A stretch of DNA of 64,000 nt, from positions 1-64,000 of the forward strand of contig NZ_BPQJ01000029.1 of NCBI RefSeq assembly GCF_022179185.1, given 5' to 3'. Below the pieces are notes generated by a model that did not search any database, was not told the DNA's origin, and saw only the letters and a list, made by a program, of their open reading frames with translations. Source of the stretch: Methylobacterium frigidaeris (GTDB lineage Bacteria; Pseudomonadota; Alphaproteobacteria; Rhizobiales; Beijerinckiaceae). Positions 19,301 to 28,084 of the stretch are shown here, in pieces (position 1 is the first letter of the stretch; each line of letters opens with the position of its first letter). Made by a program: the position numbers and the translations under genes.

Positions 19301-19316
19301 GACGCCCAGGGGCGTC
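19301..19316. repeat. Small perfect hairpin in the gap before the methyltransferase gene
   Basis: A 7-bp inverted repeat (GACGCCC and its complement) with a 2-nt spacer lies in the 91-bp gap between the HD-like gene and the methyltransferase gene. It has no T-run. It may mark an internal transcript boundary or simply be a processed hairpin. Confidence 0.4.
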
Positions 19317-19327
19317 CGCCATCCTCG

Positions 19328-20254
19328 TCACGGCAGCCGCATGTCGGCGAGCACCCGGTCGTGAAACCCCTTCACCGGGCCGTCATGCACCAGCGCCATC
19401 TCGCCCAGCACCGTATCCATGGTGAGCGAGGCCGCCCGCAGGTGCTGGGCGATCTGCAGCACCCGGTCGATCACGTCGGCGGCGTGGAAGGCGCGGCCCT
19501 CCGCCGTCCCGTCATCCGCCAGGATCTTTCGCGACGAGGCGACGACTTCGCGGAGCGGGGCGTCCAGTTCCGCGAGTGCCCGCTCGCTCAAGGTCGCGAT
19601 GACGGAATCGAGATGATCCCCGAGCAGGATCTCGCCGGTGAAGCCGGCATCCGGCATCAGCGCGTTGTGCAGGTGGTGGGCGAGGGCCGCGACGAAGACC
19701 GTCGTCGGATCGGCGCCGTAGAACGGGCTCAAGGCGACGCCGTACGCCGCAACCATCAGGCAGTGCTCGGCGTGGTTCTCCGGCGGTTCGAGCAGGATGC
19801 GCGGCTTGCCCGGGCAGGTCACGCCGGCCCGCGGCTGGTCGGCCTGCAGCAGGGCGAAGTGCGGCACCGGACCGGCCGTCCAGTCCTGCGGCGCGGCGAG
19901 ACAGGCGCGCAAACGGTCCGCGAGGCCCGGATCGAGCGGGCCCGCCACCTCGTCGAAGCCCCGCACCAGCACGGCGGAGGCCTGAGCGGGCGAGAGGCCC
20001 GCGGCGGAGAGGAAGGCCGCGTCGAGGTCGCCGAGGCGGGAGGCTGCGAGCGCCTTGGCGGTGATGTCGAGGGCCAAGGCCTCCGGATCGGCCCCGCCGG
20101 TCAGTGCCGACCAGGCCTGGAGGAACAGCCGCTCGGCGATCGAGCCGTCGCGCCCGGCGGACCGGACGCGCTTGATGTCGTTGAGCTCGACCAGGAGCTC
20201 GCGGAGAGGAAGCGGGGCGTGAGCCCCACCCGCCGCGTCTGGGCTGCCGGCCAT
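19328..20254 (-). CDS. HD-like domain protein with altered HD motif
   Basis: A 308-residue protein. The second half looks like an HD-superfamily metal hydrolase: H161 and H164 (ENHAEHC), then LAHHLHN where the canonical His-Asp pair is replaced by H193-H194, and D260 in a final helix (FHAADVIDRVLQ). The N-terminal 150 residues are helical and not recognised. It starts two bases after the stop of inositol-phosphate synthase, so it is almost surely co-translated with it. Possible roles are removal of the inositol phosphate, or an oxygenase-like reaction (myo-inositol oxygenase is also HD-fold). Both are guesses from fold and position. Confidence 0.6.
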   Translation of the reverse strand: MAGSPDAAGGAHAPLPLRELLVELNDIKRVRSAGRDGSIAERLFLQAWSALTGGADPEALALDITAKALAASRLGDLDAAFLSAAGLSPAQASAVLVRGFDEVAGPLDPGLADRLRACLAAPQDWTAGPVPHFALLQADQPRAGVTCPGKPRILLEPPENHAEHCLMVAAYGVALSPFYGADPTTVFVAALAHHLHNALMPDAGFTGEILLGDHLDSVIATLSERALAELDAPLREVVASSRKILADDGTAEGRAFHAADVIDRVLQIAQHLRAASLTMDTVLGEMALVHDGPVKGFHDRVLADMRLP

Positions 20255-20256
20255 TC

Positions 20257-21447
20257 CTAGTGGACGCCGAGCCAGTCGAGCAGCATCCGCTCCTGCGCGC
20301 CGAAAGCGTGCTCGGGGCCGTGGCCGTTCTTGACCATCGGCGCCTTGAAGAAGAGCGACAGCTGCTCCTGCACGCCGCCGTCGCCACGCTTCTTGGCGAG
20401 GTCGAGGACGCGGGCGATCTCGATCACCAGCGGAGCCGCCAGGATCGAGTCCTTGCACAGGAAGTTGATCTTGATTTGCATCCGCTGGCCGAGGAAGCCG
20501 GTGACGTCGATGTTGTCCCAGGCTTCCTTGTCGTCGCCGCGCGGGCGGTAGTAGTGGATGTGGACGAGGTGGTCCTCGACGGGATAGCCGAGGATCGAAT
20601 CCAGCACCGTGCCCTTGGTGTTGAGCTTGGACTGGAGCGAATCCTTGTCGTTGAGCGCCAGACCGTCGCGGTTGCCGAGGATGTTGGTCGAGAACCAGCC
20701 GTCGACGTGCAACGCCCGCGACTTGAGCGCAGGGGCCAGCACCGTCTTCATCATGGTCTGGCCGGTCTTGCCGTCCTTGCCGGCGACCGGGACGTTCATC
20801 TGCTTGGCGAGGTCGACGAGCGCTGGCACGTCGGCAGCGACCGACGGGGTGAAATTGGCGTAGGGGATGCCGTTCTTGATCGCCGCGTAGGCGTAGAGCA
20901 TCGCCGGGCTGATCGCCTCGTCGCTCGCGTCGAGGCCGCGCTCGAAGGCGGCGGCCGAGTTCAACGTCGGGTCGTCGAGGTCGGGCCAGCGCTCGGTGGA
21001 GGCGAGGTTGACCACCACCACGTCGTCGACGCCCGATTCCTCGCGGAAGCGCTTGAGGTCGTCGGCGATGCAATCGACCGCCTCGCGGTGGTCCTTGGCG
21101 ACGATGCGGTTGCCGCCGTCGATGTTCTTGCAGAACTTGGCGCTGCCGACCGCCGGCCACGGCTTCATGCCGTTGAGCACCTGGGCGCCGTTCTCGAGAT
21201 CCTGCTTGGTGAGCACGCCATGCCCGCTCGCCGCGGCGCCGAGGTCGTCGCCGTTGAGATCCCAGCCGCCGAAGACGAGATCCTTGTACCCGACCATCCC
21301 GGCCACCGCATGACCCGCAAGGGGCAGTCCATCGAGACGGTTCGAGCCGGACTTGATCATCTCGATGCCGGCGATGGCGGTGGTGGCGACAGCCCCACCC
21401 ATCCCGACGAAAGCGACGCCGACGCGCCGACCGGGCTGCATGCTCAT
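20257..21447 (-). CDS. ino1: myo-Inositol-1-phosphate synthase (inositol-3-phosphate synthase)
   Basis: A 396-residue cytosolic enzyme of the short prokaryotic type. It converts glucose 6-phosphate to inositol phosphate with bound NAD. Visible motifs are the NAD loop GMGGAVATTAIAG (about 16-28), NLASTERW in the first half and the conserved GKDGKTGQTMMKT segment in the middle. It leads the minus-strand gene train and is followed two bases later by the HD-like gene. A GAGGA element lies 12 bases before the first ATG; a second ATG two codons in is possible. Inositol synthesis is uncommon in alphaproteobacteria, so its position at the head of a cluster with GT4, PIG-L and YcaO genes points to a dedicated inositol-derived product. 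Confidence 0.92.
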   Translation of the reverse strand: MSMQPGRRVGVAFVGMGGAVATTAIAGIEMIKSGSNRLDGLPLAGHAVAGMVGYKDLVFGGWDLNGDDLGAAASGHGVLTKQDLENGAQVLNGMKPWPAVGSAKFCKNIDGGNRIVAKDHREAVDCIADDLKRFREESGVDDVVVVNLASTERWPDLDDPTLNSAAAFERGLDASDEAISPAMLYAYAAIKNGIPYANFTPSVAADVPALVDLAKQMNVPVAGKDGKTGQTMMKTVLAPALKSRALHVDGWFSTNILGNRDGLALNDKDSLQSKLNTKGTVLDSILGYPVEDHLVHIHYYRPRGDDKEAWDNIDVTGFLGQRMQIKINFLCKDSILAAPLVIEIARVLDLAKKRGDGGVQEQLSLFFKAPMVKNGHGPEHAFGAQERMLLDWLGVH

Positions 21448-21778
21448 CGGTAGGGATTGTCCTCTTCAAGGCCCGCGGACCCCGGGCGGGGCACCGGGGC
21501 AGTCGTTCGCCCACTCCGCGTGGCGACTGGAAATGCTCCGGGGAGTATTTGGTTCCGAGGCGCGCGCGATTTTTTCGCGCCCTCGCGATCGTCCCGGGCA
21601 GCCTTTCCAACCTCTCGTTAACCATCTCGCGAGAAACGGTGCCGCAAAATGGCCTCACGCCCCGCCCCGGCCTCGTCCCATTCTGGACACACCGGACGGC
21701 CAGAGGTGCCGGCGAGCGAAGCACGAAACACGGCGCGGTTGTCAGGACCGGACCCGCGCCAAGGACAAAAGGTTGGAG
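21448..21778. promoter_or_regulatory. Divergent promoter region of the inositol cluster and the transglycosylase gene
   Basis: This 331-bp region separates two genes that start in opposite directions. It holds a GGCGCG/CGCGCC dyad around a T-run near 21560-21580 and a single TTAACCAT, a half-site-like element reminiscent of CtrA boxes, near 21617. No clear -35/-10 pair was recognised. No small gene is supported in it. Confidence 0.35.
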
Positions 21779-23038
21779 ATGGGGGTTTACCCGGAGCCGG
21801 CGCCCTGCGCCGACGACGCTGGCCGACTCGTGCCCGAGGCGGGCACCGACACCATCCGCTGGCTCGATGCCCGCGAAGGCCATCATTCTGAAGCGCGCGG
21901 CCGGACACTGTCCCTGGCCGCCTCGCTGAGCCGCAAGGTCGCCGCGGCGCTCGCCGTCGGCGTCGCCTTCGCGGCCTGCCTGCCGCAGGACGCCGTCGCC
22001 CCGGCGGCGGAAGCGCATGACCGGATCGACCTCGCGGCCCCGCGTCCGCCGCTCACCTCCCGCGGCCTATCGCCGGACTGGCCGGGCCCGGCTCTGATCG
22101 AGGAGACGCCGAGCACCACGGCGCTGATTCGCGACGACCTCGAGCGGCTGCGGCAGGAGACGCAGCCGGAGACGCAACAGGACTCGCGTCGGGGAACGTC
22201 CCTGCACGCGTCCCTGCCTGACGTCCCGCGGGAGATCGGGCAACAGATCCAGGCAGATCCGGCCCGGAGCGAGGACGCGGCACGTGCCGAGCCGGCGCTT
22301 CCCGAGGAGACGGCGGACGGGCTGGTGATCTTCGGCGACAAGAAGGTGCCGCGGGTCCTGGTCGAGACCATCGTGCGGGCCGCCCGCGAGACCGAGACCG
22401 ATCCGGTCTATCTGATGGCGCTGGCCGACAAGGAATCGAGTTTCCAGCCAAGCGTCCGCGCCGCGACCTCGACGGCGGAGGGGCTGTTCCAGTTCCTCAC
22501 CGGCACGTGGCTCGAGCTGCTGCGCAGCTTCGGCGCCAAGCACGGCTACGCCGCCGAGGCCGAGCTGATCGAGAAGCGCGGCGGCACGTTGGTGGTTCTG
22601 AAGGATGCCGACCGGCGTCGGGTGCTTGCCCTGCGGCGCGACCCCTACGCGGCGAGCCTGATGGCCGGCGAGATGATGAAGCGCGACCGGTCGCGGGTGG
22701 AGCAGCGCCTCGGCCGCGACCTGAAACCGACGGAATGCTACTTCGCCCACTTCTTGGGAGCCGCCAGCGCGGGCAAGTTCATGGAGCTGACGGCCGAGAA
22801 GCCGCATCAGCCGGCCCAGGCCTCGTTCCGGGCCGCGGCGAAGGCGAATCGCAGCCTTTTTTTCCGTCGAGAGGGCCGGAAGACGCGCAGCCTGACGGTC
22901 GCCGAGGTCTATGACCGCCTCGACGGCATGATCGACCAGCGCCTCGACTTGTATCAGCCGGTCGTGGCGATTGCGGAGCGCATTGATATCCGCAGGCCGA
23001 GCGACGCTCCGCCCGCGGCCTTGAGCCAGCTCCCCTGA
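21779..23038 (+). CDS. Lytic transglycosylase (SLT domain) protein
   Basis: A 419-residue envelope protein. A hydrophobic segment at about 54-68 is either a late signal or an anchor. A disordered, acidic and Gln-rich linker (about 85-180) precedes an SLT-type domain: catalytic Glu E219 in ADKESSF, then AEGLFQFLTGTWL (233-245), the usual ES and GLxQ elements. Such enzymes cleave peptidoglycan to 1,6-anhydromuropeptides in the periplasm. The start at MGVYPEP is taken from AAAGG six bases upstream; a longer open frame runs back into the neighbouring promoter region without support. Its link to the inositol cluster is only divergence. Confidence 0.83.
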   Translation: MGVYPEPAPCADDAGRLVPEAGTDTIRWLDAREGHHSEARGRTLSLAASLSRKVAAALAVGVAFAACLPQDAVAPAAEAHDRIDLAAPRPPLTSRGLSPDWPGPALIEETPSTTALIRDDLERLRQETQPETQQDSRRGTSLHASLPDVPREIGQQIQADPARSEDAARAEPALPEETADGLVIFGDKKVPRVLVETIVRAARETETDPVYLMALADKESSFQPSVRAATSTAEGLFQFLTGTWLELLRSFGAKHGYAAEAELIEKRGGTLVVLKDADRRRVLALRRDPYAASLMAGEMMKRDRSRVEQRLGRDLKPTECYFAHFLGAASAGKFMELTAEKPHQPAQASFRAAAKANRSLFFRREGRKTRSLTVAEVYDRLDGMIDQRLDLYQPVVAIAERIDIRRPSDAPPAALSQLP

Positions 23039-23155
23039 TGTCACTCCCCCGGGGCCTCATTTTGAGCGAAGCGGCCATGGGGGCAAAGCGCACGGGAAGG
23101 ACGACCCGTCGCCTCTGACACTGCGATAACACGGGATGCGCCGGCCGGTTCCGGC

Positions 23156-24109
23156 TCATTCAAGATTTTTTAACGGATTTCTCGCGCCACCCGCGCCGTC
23201 GTGCTCCCGCACCGGCAGCTGGAAATAGAGGTGGGCGACACCCGGCAGGCCGTGACGGATCGCGGCGCGCAAGTCCGCGGTCGCGCGGCGCAGGCCATCG
23301 CCGGTGAGGTCGGGGGCGAGGTCGAGGGTGACGGCGAGCAGCACTGTGCCCGGGCCGAGCTGCAGGCTGCGCATCCGCTCGATCCGCACCACCCGGGGAT
23401 CGGCGGCAAGGATCGCCCGCGCCTGCTCGATCACCCGCGGCGAGGCGCTCTCTCCGGTGAGCAGGCTGCGGGTCTCGCGAAACAGCACGCCGGCAGTGGC
23501 GATGAGCAGGCATCCGATCGCCACCGAGGCGACACCGTCTCCCTGAGGCCAGCCGAGGAAGCCGCTCGCGACCACACCGACGAGGGCGAGGCCTAGGCCG
23601 ATCAACGCTGCCCCATCCTCCAGGATGATCGCGAAGGTGCTCGGATCCTTGCTGCGGGTGACCGCCGTCCAGAGCGATTCGCGGGCGAAGCGGGCTCGCA
23701 TCTCCCGCCGGGCGGTGCGGAACGACAGCCCCTCGAAGACACCCGAGAGCGCGATCACCCCGACATTGATCCACGGCGCCGTCATCGGCTCGGGGTGGCG
23801 CAGCTTCTCGATGCCCTCGTAGACCGCGTAGGCGCCCCCCAGCGTGAAGATCAGCAGCGCGACGACGAAGGACCAGAAATACAGCTCGAGCCCGTGCCCG
23901 AAATTGTGGCTGTCGTCGGCCGGCCGGGCGGCGCGCCGCATCCCGTAGAGCAGCAGGCCCTGGTTGCCGGTATCGACGAAGGAATGCACCGCCTCGGTGA
24001 ACATCGCCCCGGAGCCGGTATAGGAGGCCGCCGCGAGCTTGGTGACGGCGATGGCGAGGTTGCCGGCGAGGGCAGCGTAGACGACGAGCTTCGATCCGGT
24101 GGGTGCCAA
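23156..24109 (-). CDS. Cation diffusion facilitator family transporter
   Basis: A 317-residue proton-coupled divalent cation exporter. The membrane domain of about six helices contains EAVHSFVDTGNQ in helix 2 and a second acidic site (IILEDGAAL) in helix 5, the positions of the metal site in this family. A cytoplasmic C-terminal domain follows from about residue 215. It belongs to the subgroup with NFGHG after helix 2 (related to SLC30A9-like proteins), so the metal (zinc, iron or manganese) is uncertain. The only start available is TTG. It ends 117 bp from the convergent transglycosylase gene. Confidence 0.87.
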   Translation of the reverse strand: MAPTGSKLVVYAALAGNLAIAVTKLAAASYTGSGAMFTEAVHSFVDTGNQGLLLYGMRRAARPADDSHNFGHGLELYFWSFVVALLIFTLGGAYAVYEGIEKLRHPEPMTAPWINVGVIALSGVFEGLSFRTARREMRARFARESLWTAVTRSKDPSTFAIILEDGAALIGLGLALVGVVASGFLGWPQGDGVASVAIGCLLIATAGVLFRETRSLLTGESASPRVIEQARAILAADPRVVRIERMRSLQLGPGTVLLAVTLDLAPDLTGDGLRRATADLRAAIRHGLPGVAHLYFQLPVREHDGAGGARNPLKNLE

Positions 24110-24157
24110 CTCTCGATACCTGTTCGACGAACGACCCGATCTGTCCTACCCGCGCCC

Positions 24158-25765
24158 TCAATGCCCGCCCACCGGCGCCTCGCCGCCGCGCTTCACGTTC
24201 TTGAGGATCATCGCCAGCGGCACCGCGCAGGCCGAGACCAGGGCGAGCGCCCAGAACACGTCGATATAGGCCAGGAAGGCGGACTGGGTCTGGACCTGCT
24301 GGCCGATCCAGGCGACGGCCTGGTTCTGGGCGTCGACCGTGCTGGCACCGCGGGTCGCGAAGAACTGAGTCGCGGCGCGCAGGGTCTCCTGGTAGGCCGG
24401 CTCCGAGGGCACGACGTGCTCGACGAGGCGGCTGGTGTGGAATTGCTGCCGGTAGGCCAGGATGTTCTGGGCCAGCGACACGCCCATCGAGCCGCCGACG
24501 TTGCGGGCGACGTTGATCAAGGCCGAGGCCTGGTCGGTCTGGTCCTTGGTGATCCCCTCGTAGGAGGCGGCGGTGATCGAGAGGAAGATCATCGGCAGGC
24601 CGATGCCGATATAGATCCGCGACCAGACGAAGAAGCCGAAGTTGAGATCGCCGTAGAGGTTGGTCAGATCAACCATCGCGAAGGCGATGATGGTGGCGCC
24701 CGTGGCGATCAGGTACTTGGGTTGGACGTATCCGGACACGCGGCCGATCACGAACATCATCAGGCAGGTGACGACGCCGCCGGGCGAGAGCGCCAGGCCG
24801 GCCCAGGTGGCGGTGTAGCCGAAATAATCCTGGAGGAGCTGCGGCAGGAACTGCGTCGTGGCGATCAGGATGGCGCCGGTGGCGAGCATCACCAGGAAGC
24901 ACGAGCCGAACTGGCGCTGGCCGAGCAGGCGCAGGTCGATGACCGGGTTCTTGTGGTTCAGCTCCCACGGGATCATCGCCACGAAGGACAGGACCGTCAG
25001 ACAGGCGAAGACCACGATCAGGTTCGAGCCGAACCAGTCCTTGCGCTGGCCCTCGTCGAGGACGACCTCGAGCGAGCCGAGGAAGGTCGCCACCAGGATG
25101 AAACCGACGATGTCGAAGCGCACGCCCTCGCGGCGCAGGCGCTTCCTCTCCTCGATCGCCGATTTCGGGTCCTGCACCAGCCACCAGATCAGGAACAGGG
25201 CGATCACGCCGACCGGCGCGTTGATGAGGAAGCACCAGTGCCAGGAATACTGGTCGGAGAGCCAGCCGCCGAGGGTCGGCCCGACGACCGGCGCCACCAC
25301 GATGGCGACGCCGTAGAGGGCGAAGGCCTGGCCGCGCTTCTCCGGCGGGAAGGAATCGGCCAGGATCGACTGCGCCAGCGGCGCCATGCCGCCGCCGCCG
25401 AGCCCCTGCAGCACCCGGAAGAACAGCAGCGATTCGAGACTCCAGGCGAAGCCGCACAGCACCGAGGAGACGGTGAACAGCGCGATCGCCGCCATGAAGA
25501 AGGCTTTTCGCCCGTAGCGCTTGGCGAGGAAGCTCGAGGCGGTGAGCACGATCGCGTTGGCGACGAGGTAGCTCGTCACCACCCAGGCCGCCTCGTCGGG
25601 ACCGACCGCCAGTCCCCCTGAGATGTAGCGCAGGGCCACGTTGGCGATGGTGGTGTCGAGCACCTCCATGAAGGTGGCGATCGCCACCACCATGGCGATG
25701 ATCCAGGGGTTGTGGTCGCCGGCGGCGCTGTCGGCAGGGCTCTTCGCAGGGCTTGCGGCGCTCAT
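24158..25765 (-). CDS. emrB: DHA2 family MFS drug efflux transporter, EmrB/QacA type
   Basis: A 535-residue transporter with about 14 hydrophobic helices, the normal size for EmrB. Motif D1-like TFMEVLDTTIANVAL is near residue 32 and antiporter motif C appears as GVAIVVAPVVGPTLGG. It works with an EmrA-type adaptor, encoded just upstream with a 10-bp gap, and probably an outer-membrane TolC protein not encoded here. The pair would export hydrophobic toxicants with proton influx. No adjacent regulator gene is visible. Confidence 0.9.
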   Translation of the reverse strand: MSAASPAKSPADSAAGDHNPWIIAMVVAIATFMEVLDTTIANVALRYISGGLAVGPDEAAWVVTSYLVANAIVLTASSFLAKRYGRKAFFMAAIALFTVSSVLCGFAWSLESLLFFRVLQGLGGGGMAPLAQSILADSFPPEKRGQAFALYGVAIVVAPVVGPTLGGWLSDQYSWHWCFLINAPVGVIALFLIWWLVQDPKSAIEERKRLRREGVRFDIVGFILVATFLGSLEVVLDEGQRKDWFGSNLIVVFACLTVLSFVAMIPWELNHKNPVIDLRLLGQRQFGSCFLVMLATGAILIATTQFLPQLLQDYFGYTATWAGLALSPGGVVTCLMMFVIGRVSGYVQPKYLIATGATIIAFAMVDLTNLYGDLNFGFFVWSRIYIGIGLPMIFLSITAASYEGITKDQTDQASALINVARNVGGSMGVSLAQNILAYRQQFHTSRLVEHVVPSEPAYQETLRAATQFFATRGASTVDAQNQAVAWIGQQVQTQSAFLAYIDVFWALALVSACAVPLAMILKNVKRGGEAPVGGH

Positions 25766-25775
25766 CGGGCGATGC

Positions 25776-27035
25776 CTAGCGCACCCGCACCGTCGGCACG
25801 ATCGACAGGCCGGGACCGATCGAGACGTCCTGCGGCCAGTTCTGGACCGTGATCTTCACCGGCACGCGCTGCACCACCTTGACGTAGTTGCCGGTGGCGT
25901 TCTCCGCCGGCAGCAGGCTGAAGGCGGTGCCGGAGCCCGGCTGCACCGAATCGACCTGGCCGGTGATCGTGTGGTCCGGATAGGCGTCGATCTCGACATC
26001 CACCGGCTGGCCGGGGCGCATGTCGGTGATCTGGGTCTCCTTGAAGTTCGCCGTGACCCAGATGTCGTCCGGCACGAACATGCTGAGCGCCTGGCCCGCC
26101 TGCGCGAACTGCCCGACCGCGCCGGTGAGACGCACCACCCGGCCCGGCTGGGCGGTCGTGACGGTAGTGTATTCGAGGTTCAGCCGCGCCTGCGCCTCCT
26201 GCGCGCGGGCCTGGGCGAGGCTCGCCTCGGCGCCGGCCTTCTGCGCCTGGAGCGAGCCGATCTGGCGCTGCGCCACCGTCACGGCGGCGTTGGCGCGATC
26301 GAAATTCGCCTGCTGCTGCTGCAGGTTCGAGGTCGATTGCTGCGATTGCTGCACGGAGCCGGCGCCGCGCTGGGCGAGATCCTGGTAGCGGGCGGCGTCC
26401 TGCTTGGCGAATTGCAGTGCCGCCTTGGCCTGCTCGACCTGAGCCCTGGCCTCCTGGATGCTGCCCTGCTGCGCCTGGATCTGGGCCTCGAAGCCCTGGA
26501 TCTGAGCCTGGGCCGACTGGATCTGCGCCTGCGCCTGCTGCAGGGCGACCTCGTAGTCGCGCTTGTCGATCTGGAACAGCACTGCGCCGGTCTCGACGTG
26601 CTGGTTGTCGGTCACCGGCACGGCGGTGATGTAGCCCGACACCTTCGGCGAGACCGCGAACTGGCGCGCATCGACGAAGGCGTCGTCGGTGCTCTCGTAG
26701 GGATGGACGAAGGCGAGCCAGTACCAGTACCCCGCCGCACCCGCCAGCAGCAGCAGGACCGCGCCGAGGACGAACCAGAGCGGATGACGCCGGATCAGGC
26801 TCGGCTTCTTCCGCTTGCCCGACTCACCTTGGCCCTCGTCGCCCCGATCCTCCGACGCGTTGCCGTCGGCCTCCTTCCCCGCGGCCTCGTCCTGGGGCGT
26901 GTGCTCGCGCAGGGCGCGGGTATTCTCGCGGAGCGCGCGCGTGTTCGCGACCTGCGCCTCGCCGTCCCGCACCACGACGGGCGCCGGCGCGTCCCGCCCC
27001 ACCGGGGCCTCCGCCCGCGACTGATCGTCCAGCAT
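25776..27035 (-). CDS. emrA: HlyD/EmrA family membrane-fusion protein
   Basis: A 419-residue periplasmic adaptor. The first 85 residues are charged and cytoplasmic and include a duplicated NTRALREHT-like segment. One membrane anchor follows (about 94-112), then a lipoyl-type half (VSPKVSGYITAVPV), a long Gln/Ala-rich alpha-helical hairpin (about 170-290, many AQIQ and AQA repeats) and the second lipoyl and beta-barrel parts. It should bridge the EmrB-type pump to an outer-membrane channel. The start MLDDQSR is the best supported ATG; upstream in-frame sequence is not protein-like. A terminator-like hairpin lies about 100 bp upstream in its likely leader. Confidence 0.88.
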   Translation of the reverse strand: MLDDQSRAEAPVGRDAPAPVVVRDGEAQVANTRALRENTRALREHTPQDEAAGKEADGNASEDRGDEGQGESGKRKKPSLIRRHPLWFVLGAVLLLLAGAAGYWYWLAFVHPYESTDDAFVDARQFAVSPKVSGYITAVPVTDNQHVETGAVLFQIDKRDYEVALQQAQAQIQSAQAQIQGFEAQIQAQQGSIQEARAQVEQAKAALQFAKQDAARYQDLAQRGAGSVQQSQQSTSNLQQQQANFDRANAAVTVAQRQIGSLQAQKAGAEASLAQARAQEAQARLNLEYTTVTTAQPGRVVRLTGAVGQFAQAGQALSMFVPDDIWVTANFKETQITDMRPGQPVDVEIDAYPDHTITGQVDSVQPGSGTAFSLLPAENATGNYVKVVQRVPVKITVQNWPQDVSIGPGLSIVPTVRVR

Positions 27036-27133
27036 GTCGTGAATTCCACGCGACGGTCGGGGAGCCGACCGGGCAAGGCGCCCGCCTCGGCCTGGAAGAC
27101 GCCGGGGCGAAGGCGCAGGTTCCGCAATGCGGC

Positions 27134-27156
27134 AAAAAACCCCCGGCCTTGCCGGG
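27134..27156 (-). terminator. Intrinsic terminator in the leader region of the efflux operon
   Basis: On the minus strand CCCGGC-AAG-GCCGGG is followed by GG and six T residues. It lies about 100 bp upstream of the emrA-like start and faces the same way. No minus-strand gene ends just before it, because the adjacent gene is on the plus strand. It could be an attenuator in the efflux mRNA leader or the end of a short transcript. Confidence 0.65.
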
Positions 27157-27306
27157 ATGAAACGCGGCCCAACGCCGTCCGCAGGAATCCGAAATCGACG
27201 ATCCAGGGAACGGCTACGCTCGGTGGACGTTGAGCCAGTAAAAGCGGGGCCTTTCACGACACCCCCATGCGTGTCGTCCATGCGCGTCGTCCTGGAGGAT
27301 GCTGGG

Positions 27307-27966
27307 ATGAGTACTGGTCCATCGATGCCGAATGCCACGCCGGGCGGCGCGTCTCCTTACGGCGCCGCGCCCGACCCGCTCGCGCGCCTCTCCGCGATGA
27401 GCGCGGTGCTCGCCCGCAACTGGTGGCTGATCGCGCTGCGCGGCGTGTTCGCGATCCTGTTCGGGATCATCGCGCTGATCGCGCCCGGCGCCACGCTGCT
27501 GACCCTGGTGATCTTCTTCTCGGCCTACATGCTGGTCGACGGCATCGCCGAGATCGTGGCGGCGGTGCGGGCGGCGGAGCGGCACGAGCGCTGGGGCTAC
27601 CTGCTCGCGGCCGGCGTGCTCAACATCCTGGTCGGCGTGCTGGCCTTCCTGATGCCGGGCAGCACGCTTCTCGCCTTCATCTACCTCATCGCCGCCTGGG
27701 CTCTCGTGACCGGCGCCCTGATGATCGCCGCCGCCTTCCGGCTCCATCTCGACCACGGCCGCTGGTGGCTGGGGCTCGGCGGTGCGCTCTCCGTCCTCTT
27801 CGCGGTCGCGCTCATCGCCAGCCCGGTCCTGTCGCTCCTGGTCCTCACCTATTGGATGGGCGGCTACGCCATCGCCTTCGGGGTGTTCATGCTGATCCTG
27901 GCGTTTCGGCTGCGCAGCCGGCATGTCGGGATGGGCGCGCCGGGCGGGTCGATGCGGCCGGTGTGA
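27307..27966 (+). CDS. HdeD family (DUF308) membrane protein
   Basis: A 219-residue inner-membrane protein with six hydrophobic helices arranged as repeated DUF308 units. The typical beginning NWWLIALRGVFAILFGI starts at about residue 38, and the other repeats begin near RWGYLLAAGVLNI and RWWLGLGGALSV. The family is linked to acid resistance in enterobacteria, but its biochemical role is unclear. The start follows GGAGG by eight bases. It is a single gene divergent from the efflux operon. The region 27036-27306 between them holds the hairpin described separately. Confidence 0.83.
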   Translation: MSTGPSMPNATPGGASPYGAAPDPLARLSAMSAVLARNWWLIALRGVFAILFGIIALIAPGATLLTLVIFFSAYMLVDGIAEIVAAVRAAERHERWGYLLAAGVLNILVGVLAFLMPGSTLLAFIYLIAAWALVTGALMIAAAFRLHLDHGRWWLGLGGALSVLFAVALIASPVLSLLVLTYWMGGYAIAFGVFMLILAFRLRSRHVGMGAPGGSMRPV

Positions 27967-28084
27967 CGGCACGTGGTCTCATCGGGACCATTCGCGGCGG
28001 CACAACGTCCCTGGGCATGGCCGATTTGTCCCCGGACCGCCCTGCGCAGAGGTGAGGTTCAGGTGCGAGCCTTACGGGTGTGGC

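Noticed and set aside
20255..22018. Minus-strand open frame running across the start of ino1 and beyond
   Set aside because: It reads ino1 out of frame and only its last part (from 20254) is a real gene.
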